Shown here: one piece after another, positions 58,426 to 64,000 of the stretch
Position numbering within the stretch: the first letter of the stretch is position 1
Layout: each line of letters starts with the position of its first letter
Source: Clostridia bacterium
Lineage (GTDB): Bacteria; Bacillota; Clostridia; Oscillospirales; CAG-272
DNA length: 64,000 bases
Assembly (NCBI GenBank): GCA_017464805.1
Contig: JAFTYE010000005.1
Span: 1-64,000 of the forward strand
Direction: 5' to 3'
The notes under the pieces: generated by a model
Databases searched by the model: none
Told to the model about the DNA's origin: nothing
Seen by the model: the letters and a program-made list of their open reading frames with translations, nothing else
Made by a program: the position numbers and the translations under genes

Positions 58426-59085
58426 ATGCGGATTTTGTATGAGGACGGGGAGATCGTGGTGTGCGTAAAGGACGCAGGGGTCCTTTCGCAACCGAATGAC
58501 AAAGGCAGTGAAACAGATATGACCGCCCTTCTTGCCGCGCATTTTGAGGAAAACGGCGAGTGCGCCACTCCCTTTGTTGTGCATCGGCTGGACAGGGGCA
58601 CGGCGGGCGTGATGGTGTACGCGAAAAACGGAAGATCTGCCGCCGTACTCTCTGCCGCCGCATCGGGAGAGGGCATGAAAAAGACCTACCTTGCCGTGGT
58701 TGAAGGCAAACCGACCGACGCGTCGGGCGAGTTGACCGACCTCTTGTTCTTTGACCGCGCGAGGGATAAGACCTATGTGGTCGACCGCCCTCGCCGCGGT
58801 GTCAAGGAAGCGCGGCTTTCCTATGAGGTGAAGGGAAGCACAGTGCAGGACGGCAGGGAGCTGGCGCTTGTCCGCGTGACACTGTACACAGGGCGCACCC
58901 ACCAGATCCGCGCGCAATTCGCCTCGCGCCGCCTACCCCTCTACGGCGACGCGCGCTACGGCGCGAAAACGCGCGGCGCACTGGGTCTCTTTGCCTGCTC
59001 GCTGAGCTTTTCGCACCCCAAAACGGGAGAAGAGCTGACCTTCTCGGCAGAGCCGTGCGGCGCGCCGTTTGAATTTTACCAATAA
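58426..59085 (+). CDS. RluA-family RNA pseudouridine synthase
   Basis: About 219 residues. The catalytic Asp is in VVHRLDRGTAGVMVYAK (about 52-68), and the C-terminal YTGRTHQIRAQFA and YGDARYG motifs are present. There is no N-terminal S4 domain, so it is the short RluA type, acting on tRNA or rRNA. GGGGGAG supports ATG 58426 over the ATG at 58414. Confidence 0.9.
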   Translation: MRILYEDGEIVVCVKDAGVLSQPNDKGSETDMTALLAAHFEENGECATPFVVHRLDRGTAGVMVYAKNGRSAAVLSAAASGEGMKKTYLAVVEGKPTDASGELTDLLFFDRARDKTYVVDRPRRGVKEARLSYEVKGSTVQDGRELALVRVTLYTGRTHQIRAQFASRRLPLYGDARYGAKTRGALGLFACSLSFSHPKTGEELTFSAEPCGAPFEFYQ

Positions 59086-59113
59086 AAAAGAGGCGAAAAA
59101 CGCCTCTTTTTTA
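59084..59113. terminator. Bidirectional terminator
   Basis: AAAAAAGAGGCG / CGCCTCTTTTTT with loop AAAAA, between convergent genes. Confidence 0.85.
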
Positions 59114-59842
59114 ATGCTTACCTACATAAAACGGCTTGCCAAAAGCGCCGTTATAGGAATAAATCTCATAAGTATCGCCGATCTTATGCTCCCGGTAAAC
59201 GTAGCTTGGCACGTTGATCCTTCGCTCCTCTCCGTTCAGCTCGAAGATGAAGCGGTATTCGTCCATGCCTTTCATATGGTTAATACGATCCTTTTCTACG
59301 ATCACGATCTCATAGGTCGAGGGCTCCTCGGTGTCCAGCAAATAGTTGAGATGCATAGGGATCGGATTGAATAGAATCACAATGCACAAAATCGCACCAA
59401 GGAAGGAGAGAACGGTGTGAAAGAGCTTGACCTCGTCCTTTTTGTAAACCGTTGTCACCACAGCGGCAATGGCGAAAGCAAAGGCAAGCGTCCACCCAAG
59501 GAAGGGGAAGCTTTCACCCGGATACAGATACATTCTTCCCTCATCCATAAGGTAAAGAAAGGAAATAACCGCCGGTACGGTCGCCTCGCGCGCCAGATGG
59601 GGCAGGATGCGGTGCGCCTCGCGAAAACGGTACAGGAGCAGAGCAAGCACAGTGCTTGCTGCGCCGACCGCGCACAGCAAAAGTGTCCGCTCGTGAAAGG
59701 AAAATTGCTTTTCAAGAAAGCTGAACAGAAAAAGTAACGCAATCGCCGTGACGATCGTGGGAAGCCCCCATAACAGCCTGCGCCGCTTGCTGTTCGGCAC
59801 CTCGGTCGGCTGCTTTTCAATTTTTTTAATGCTGTATTTCAT
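59111..59842 (-). CDS. Unknown membrane protein with five to six helices
   Basis: 243 residues. The basic N-terminus (SKRRRLLWG) is followed by hydrophobic segments (TIVTAIALLFLFSFL, LLLCAVGAASTVLALLLY, FPFLGWTLAFAFAIAAVVTT, HTVLSFLGAILCIVILF) and a C-terminal soluble domain of about 75 residues rich in beta strands (YEIVIVEKDRINHMKG...RRINVPSYVY). No family recognised. The gene begins one base downstream of the RNase III stop codon and is probably co-transcribed with it. Confidence 0.65.
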   Translation of the reverse strand: MKYSIKKIEKQPTEVPNSKRRRLLWGLPTIVTAIALLFLFSFLEKQFSFHERTLLLCAVGAASTVLALLLYRFREAHRILPHLAREATVPAVISFLYLMDEGRMYLYPGESFPFLGWTLAFAFAIAAVVTTVYKKDEVKLFHTVLSFLGAILCIVILFNPIPMHLNYLLDTEEPSTYEIVIVEKDRINHMKGMDEYRFIFELNGEERRINVPSYVYREHKIGDTYEIYSYNGAFGKPFYVGKH

Positions 59843-60592
59843 TTATTTGTATTTCTTTTCAAGGATCGGCAACGCCGCCGTGGCTGCCGCCGCCTTTGCC
59901 TTTGCGCCGCTCTGACCCTTGCCGCTCGCGATCGGCTTGCCGTCTACCAAACAGGTGTATGTGTAGGTCGGCTGATGCTCGGGACCTACTTGCCCCGTCT
60001 TCTCAAAGGAGAAGGCGAGACCTCTCGCCTGGCAAAATTCCTGCAGGGCGTTGTAGGGGCTGGCCGCCTGTCGGACGGCATGCTTTTCGAGGTACTCGTC
60101 GGTGTCCAGCAGCTTCTCAATCATGTCGATGATCAGGGGCAGGTTTCGGTCGCTGTCAAAGTAGACCGCGCCGACGATACTTTCAAACAGGTCCTCCATC
60201 ACCGAGGGCTGACGGTGGATCTCGGTCTTGGCATCTCCTCGCCCGACAAGCAGATGCTGCGCGAGCCCGATTTCCTCCATTTTGCGGCTGAGCATGGACT
60301 TGTTGGTCAGGTTGCTTTTGATGACCGTGAAATCCCCCTCGTCTAGCTTGGTGATCATGCCGAACTCGTTCCGGCGGGAGCATTTTTCCATCAAAATCGT
60401 AATGATCGCGGTACTGAGCACACTGTCCCCGCAAAACTCCAGCACCTCGTTGCTCTGGATGCCGCGATCGCCGCGCTGGCGCGCCTCATTGCAGTAGGAT
60501 TTGCGCGTAAAGGCTTGCCGCAAAAGAGCCTTGTCATGGAAGGTATAGCCGATGACCTCCTCGATCCTCGGCATGATCTGTTCAAATTTCAT
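59843..60592 (-). CDS. rnc: Ribonuclease III
   Basis: 249 residues. The RNase III signature reads SNEVLEFCGDSVLS (usually NERLEFLGDA), and the second acidic pair is in VMEDLFESIVGAVYFD, so all four metal-binding acidic residues are kept. A double-stranded RNA-binding domain occupies the C-terminal 75 residues (PYNALQEFCQARG...KAKAAAATAALPIL). The more divergent signature and the absence of smc or ftsY beside it suggest either the relocated housekeeping enzyme or an extra copy. Confidence 0.87.
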   Translation of the reverse strand: MKFEQIMPRIEEVIGYTFHDKALLRQAFTRKSYCNEARQRGDRGIQSNEVLEFCGDSVLSTAIITILMEKCSRRNEFGMITKLDEGDFTVIKSNLTNKSMLSRKMEEIGLAQHLLVGRGDAKTEIHRQPSVMEDLFESIVGAVYFDSDRNLPLIIDMIEKLLDTDEYLEKHAVRQAASPYNALQEFCQARGLAFSFEKTGQVGPEHQPTYTYTCLVDGKPIASGKGQSGAKAKAAAATAALPILEKKYK

Positions 60593-60625
60593 CGTAAAAG
60601 CCGCCTGTTTTTTCTTGATGCTTTT

Positions 60626-60654
60626 ATTATAGCATGGGGGCAAAATCATGTCAA
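60626..60654 (-). promoter_or_regulatory. Promoter of the RNase III gene
   Basis: Minus-strand TTGACA (60649-60654), 17-bp spacing, TATAAT (60626-60631). Confidence 0.85.
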
Positions 60655-60738
60655 GGGCAGACGGACAAAAGAGGGGGTTGGCACGACGCTGTCGGCATTT
60701 TGAACAAAAAAACGGGACAAACTTTGTCTATTTTGAAA

Positions 60739-60789
60739 ACACAATATCTTGATAAAACGCCTTGACAAACACACAATATATGGTATAAT
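60739..60789 (+). promoter_or_regulatory. nrdD promoter with two NrdR-like boxes
   Basis: TTGACA (60762-60767), 16-bp spacing, TATAAT (60784-60789). ACACAATATCTTGATA (60739-60754) and ACACAATATATGGTAT (60771-60786) resemble NrdR boxes, begin 32 bp (three helical turns) apart, and flank or overlap the promoter. NrdR represses ribonucleotide reductase genes according to ATP/dATP level. Confidence 0.8.
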
Positions 60790-60854
60790 AATGGTACGCG
60801 ACCATTTTTGCGCCCTGTCGGGCGAGACGATAAAGACGAAGAAGGAGAAGACGT

Positions 60855-63029
60855 ATGAAGATCATCAAGAGAAGCGGCGCCGAGGTGCCGTTTGACATCA
60901 CCAAAATCATTTCCGCGATCACCCGCGCCAACGAAACCGTAGCAGAGGAGGACAGAATGACCCCCCTGCAGGTTCGCCGCATCGCCGAGAGCGTGGAGCT
61001 TTCCTGCCAGAAAATGAACCGCGCCTTGAGCGTGGAGGAGATCCAGGAGCTGGTGGAGACCCACATCATGGCACACGGCGCGTACGAGGTTGCCAAGCGG
61101 TACATCACCTACCGATACAACCGTTCGCTTGTCCGTAAGGCCAACACCACCGACGAACAGATCCTGTCCCTTATCGAATGCAATAACGAAGAGGTCAAGC
61201 AGGAGAACTCCAACAAAAACCCCACCGTCAACTCGGTGCAGCGTGACTACATGGCAGGCGAGGTCAGCAAGGACATCACCCGCCGTATCCTGCTCCCCAA
61301 GGATATTGTGGAGGCACACGACAACGGCATCATCCACTTCCACGATGCCGACTATTTTGCCCAGCACATGCACAACTGCGACCTTGTGAACCTCGAGGAT
61401 ATGCTGCAAAACGGTACGGTCATCAGCGGAACGATGATCGAGAAGCCGCATTCCTTCTCCACCGCCTGCAACATCGCCACCCAGATCATCGCGCAGGTCG
61501 CCTCCAATCAGTACGGCGGCCAGAGCATCAGTCTGACCCATCTCGCTCCCTTCGTGCAGATCAGCCGTGAAAAGCTGCGTCGCGAGGTCGAGGAGGAGAT
61601 GATGGGTATTGAGGGTGTGGATGCCGCCATGATCGACAGCATCACCGAAAAGCGCGTTTTGGATGAAATCCGCCGCGGTGTACAAACTATTCAGTATCAG
61701 GTCGTGACCCTCTTGACCACCAACGGACAGGCTCCCTTTGTGACCGTGTTTATGTATCTGGGCGAGGCAAGAAACGAGCAGGAAAAGCGTGACCTTGCCC
61801 TCATCATCGAGGAGGTTCTGCTTCAGCGTTACAAGGGCGTGAAGAATGAAAAGGGCGTGTGGGTGACCCCCGCTTTCCCGAAGCTTATTTATGTCTTGGA
61901 GGAGGACAACATCCACGACGACAGCCCCTACTACTACCTCACCGAGCTGGCCGCCAAGTGTACCGCGCGCCGTATGGTGCCCGACTACATCTCCGAGAAG
62001 ATGATGCTCAAGCTCAAGGTCGATAAGAACGGCGAGGGCCATTGCTATACCTGCATGGGCTGCCGCTCTTTCCTGACCCCCTACGTTGACGAAAACGGTC
62101 AGCCGAAGTACTACGGCCGTTTCAATCAGGGCGTCGTTACCCTGAATCTGGTAGATGTGGCACTTTCCTCGGGCGGCAATATCGAGAAGTTCTGGAAGAT
62201 CTTTGACGAGCGTCTGGATCTCTGCTACCGTGCCCTGATGTGCCGTCACAATCGCCTCATGGGCACGCTCTCCGATGCCGCACCCATTCTGTGGCAGCAC
62301 GGCGCGTTGGCCAGACTGCAGAAGGGAGAGACGATCGATAAGCTGCTCTTTGGCGGCTACTCGACCATCTCGCTCGGCTACGCCGGTCTTTACGAGTGCG
62401 TTCGCTATATGACGGGCAAATCGCACACCGATCCCTCGGCTACTCCCTTTGCGCTGGAGGTCATGGAGTATATGAACGCCGCTTGCCGTCGCTGGAAGGC
62501 ACAGGAGAACATGGATTTCAGTCTGTACGGTACGCCGCTGGAATCCACCACCTACAAGTTTGCCAAGTGCCTGCAAAAGCGCTTCGGCATCGTCGAGGGC
62601 GTGACCGACAAGAACTATATCACCAACAGCTACCACATCCACGTGACCGAGGACATCAACGCCTTCGACAAGCTGGCCTTTGAGGCACAGTTCCAGGCTC
62701 TGTCCCCCGGCGGCGCGATTAGCTACGTCGAGGTTCCCAATATGCAGGACAACCTACCCGCGGTCATGGAAGTGATGAAGTTCATCTACGATCACATCAT
62801 GTACGCGGAGCTTAACACCAAATCCGACTACTGTCAGGAGTGCGGCTTTGACGGCGAGATTGCCATCAAGACCGACGAGGACGGCAAACTGGTTTGGGAG
62901 TGCCCCGAGTGCCACAATCGTGATCAAAGTAAAATGAATGTCGCTCGCCGTACTTGCGGCTATATCGGTACTCAGTACTGGAACCAGGGCCGCACACAGG
63001 AGATCAAGGAGCGCGTACTCCACTTGTAA
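60855..63029 (+). CDS. nrdD: Anaerobic ribonucleoside-triphosphate reductase
   Basis: 724 residues, class III reductase. The N-terminal ATP-cone (about 1-95: KIIKRSGAEVPFDITKI) is followed by the ten-stranded barrel with the active-site cysteine region (CYTCMGCRSFL). The C-terminal zinc site has CQECGFDG and CPECHNRD, and the glycyl-radical loop is RRTCGYIGTQYWN (about 700-712). It makes deoxynucleotides without oxygen. The activase gene nrdG is not next to it; a small membrane protein gene follows instead. Confidence 0.95.
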   Translation: MKIIKRSGAEVPFDITKIISAITRANETVAEEDRMTPLQVRRIAESVELSCQKMNRALSVEEIQELVETHIMAHGAYEVAKRYITYRYNRSLVRKANTTDEQILSLIECNNEEVKQENSNKNPTVNSVQRDYMAGEVSKDITRRILLPKDIVEAHDNGIIHFHDADYFAQHMHNCDLVNLEDMLQNGTVISGTMIEKPHSFSTACNIATQIIAQVASNQYGGQSISLTHLAPFVQISREKLRREVEEEMMGIEGVDAAMIDSITEKRVLDEIRRGVQTIQYQVVTLLTTNGQAPFVTVFMYLGEARNEQEKRDLALIIEEVLLQRYKGVKNEKGVWVTPAFPKLIYVLEEDNIHDDSPYYYLTELAAKCTARRMVPDYISEKMMLKLKVDKNGEGHCYTCMGCRSFLTPYVDENGQPKYYGRFNQGVVTLNLVDVALSSGGNIEKFWKIFDERLDLCYRALMCRHNRLMGTLSDAAPILWQHGALARLQKGETIDKLLFGGYSTISLGYAGLYECVRYMTGKSHTDPSATPFALEVMEYMNAACRRWKAQENMDFSLYGTPLESTTYKFAKCLQKRFGIVEGVTDKNYITNSYHIHVTEDINAFDKLAFEAQFQALSPGGAISYVEVPNMQDNLPAVMEVMKFIYDHIMYAELNTKSDYCQECGFDGEIAIKTDEDGKLVWECPECHNRDQSKMNVARRTCGYIGTQYWNQGRTQEIKERVLHL

Positions 63030-63038
63030 GGAGAAAAC

Positions 63039-63428
63039 ATGGAAGAACAGAAACCCCGAGCGGACAGCCGTGCTCGCTTCGTTGTTGGCACCGTCGTTCA
63101 TTCTCTGGCTTTTGTTGCTTTCCTTGCCGCCATGCTTTTCGGCATCACCGCTATCTTCACCTATGCGCAGGGAAGTGTATCCGAAGAACCGTTTGAGGGC
63201 TTCGGCACCGCATTCGGTGCCGTGATCCTCTTTATCGTCTTTTTGATATCCGGGGGGATACACCAGATACTTGGCTACATCGGTATTCCGATCCTCTTTC
63301 CCTGTCGCGTAACCGAGAGCCGCGTCCGCCGTACGGCGGCGCGCGTGCTTATAATCTCGCAGGCAGTCGCGCTTGCTTTGGACTTCGTCCTTTTCGCCGC
63401 GATCCTGCTCATCTTCCGCGCATCATAA
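63039..63428 (+). CDS. Small unknown membrane protein
   Basis: 129 residues with three hydrophobic segments (VVHSLAFVAFLAAMLFGITA, AFGAVILFIVFLISGGIHQI, ALALDFVLFAAILLIF) and a basic loop. AAGGAG precedes the ATG, 9 bases after the nrdD stop, so it is in the nrdD transcript. No family recognised. Confidence 0.65.
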   Translation: MEEQKPRADSRARFVVGTVVHSLAFVAFLAAMLFGITAIFTYAQGSVSEEPFEGFGTAFGAVILFIVFLISGGIHQILGYIGIPILFPCRVTESRVRRTAARVLIISQAVALALDFVLFAAILLIFRAS

Positions 63429-63466
63429 ACAAAACAGGCAACCCATGCGGGTTGCCTGTTTTGTTA
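63428..63466. terminator. Bidirectional terminator
   Basis: ACAAAACAGGCAACC / GGGTTGCCTGTTTTGT with loop CATGC between the convergent nrdD-side gene and the CorC-like gene. Confidence 0.85.
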
Positions 63467-63483
63467 TATGGAGAGAGGTGGGA

Positions 63484-64000
63484 TCAATCCTCACCATCAT
63501 CGTCCTCATTTTCATCCTCATCCTCCTCATCGGGGGCGATGACGGTGACGATGGCGGTGTCCATCTGGTGATCGACCACGTTTGTGACACGGATCTGCAG
63601 CTTGTCGGTCGTGACCTCGCAGGTCGTGCCGTCCTCGGGGATCTGACCCAGCGCAGCGAATACCAGACCGCCGAAGGTGTCGAAATCGTCATCCGACAGC
63701 TCCACGCCCAATGTCTCCTCCACCTCGCCGATGGTCGCGGTTCCGCGGATCTGCCAGGTGCCGTCCTCAAGGGCGAGGATCTGCTCGACCTTTTCCTCGG
63801 TCGCCGCCTCCTCGTCGTCTACGTTGCCGACAAGGCGCTCGACCAAGTCGTTGACCGTGACGATGCCCAGTACGCCGCCGTATTCATCCAGCACGATGGC
63901 AATGCGGTTGCGGGTTTTTTTCATGTTGCGGAACAAAAGATCCGCCTTGACTCCCTCGGGTACGAAGTAGGCAGGGCGCACCGCCTCGCGCATCACCGTT
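63484..64000 (-). CDS. CorC/HlyC-like CBS-domain protein, C-terminal part only
   Basis: The coding frame runs off the right edge, so only about 172 C-terminal residues are seen. A CBS motif (RIAIVLDEYGGVLGIVTVND) is followed by the CorC_HlyC transporter-associated domain (WQIRGTATIGEVEETLGVEL...DFDTFGGLVF) and an acidic Asp/Glu tail. Family members are membrane proteins with an N-terminal DUF21 domain, involved in magnesium or cobalt efflux. The DUF21 part would lie beyond 64000. Confidence 0.88.
   Translation of the reverse strand, partial: TVMREAVRPAYFVPEGVKADLLFRNMKKTRNRIAIVLDEYGGVLGIVTVNDLVERLVGNVDDEEAATEEKVEQILALEDGTWQIRGTATIGEVEETLGVELSDDDFDTFGGLVFAALGQIPEDGTTCEVTTDKLQIRVTNVVDHQMDTAIVTVIAPDEEDEDENEDDDGED

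Noticed and set aside
59069-59374. Rightward frame at the end of the RluA gene
   Set aside because: It begins inside rluA, crosses a bidirectional terminator and is antisense to the membrane protein gene.

Overview
The window is about 64 kb from the chromosome of an anaerobic Firmicute, probably an uncultured gut Clostridium-type bacterium. The evidence is a GerA/SpoVAF-type spore germination protein, an oxygen-sensitive class III ribonucleotide reductase with NrdR-like boxes, an iron-dependent alcohol dehydrogenase, TrkAH potassium uptake, and several plant polysaccharide genes (GH43, GH28-like, a CE6-like esterase, altronate oxidoreductase and altronate dehydratase). Host genes are GC-rich, with strong Shine-Dalgarno sites and TTGACA/TATAAT promoters at 16-17 bp spacing.

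Layout. 1-8225 is host DNA: a small peptide gene, a MarR-controlled heterodimeric ABC exporter, a spore germination protein, a GH43 enzyme and an AEC transporter. 8257-34473 is a 26.2-kb integrated mobilizable element that is clearly more AT-rich than the host. 34520-64000 is host again: an esterase lipoprotein, a HAD phosphatase, a small AT-rich insert carrying a structured RNA and a membrane protein, an anion permease, a DeoR-controlled six-gene sugar operon of unknown substrate, a SulP transporter, a galacturonate/pectin operon, an MFS-TrkH-TrkA operon, an alcohol dehydrogenase, RluA, RNase III, NrdD and a partial CorC-like protein.

The element sits inside a tRNA-Ser(UGA) gene. The 5' half of that tRNA (8225-8267) and its 3' half (34463-34519) lie at the two ends, share the 11-bp core TCTTGAAAACC, and together rebuild a full tRNA with a pairing acceptor stem. 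Integration does not restore the tRNA. Instead a different, complete tRNA-Ser(UGA) lies 140 bp inside the left end and probably replaces it. The element carries a tyrosine integrase, relaxase and MobC, a RepA-like ATPase, a DUF3990 toxin-antitoxin pair, a LexA/CI-like repressor, and an accessory set near the right end (DUF6809, TnpV, two HTH paralogues). No conjugation machinery is visible, so it looks like an IME rather than an ICE.

Its cargo is a tightly coupled operon at about 17-31.7 kb. It encodes an SF1 helicase with a degenerate NERD-like region, a DrmA-like helicase, a DrmB-like DUF1998 protein, an SF1 helicase with an intact NERD nuclease motif, a Dam-type methyltransferase and a DGQHR protein, followed by a YjbR protein and an unknown 402-residue protein. 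DrmA plus DrmB is the core of DISARM. The usual DrmC phospholipase-D protein and the usual DISARM methylases are absent, so this reads as a variant antiviral system. A frameshifted HTH gene sits at its head.

A second unusual pattern is that at least four transcription units in the element are followed, directly after their stop codon, by an array of short perfect hairpins. Their stems differ from one another while the linkers are partly conserved.
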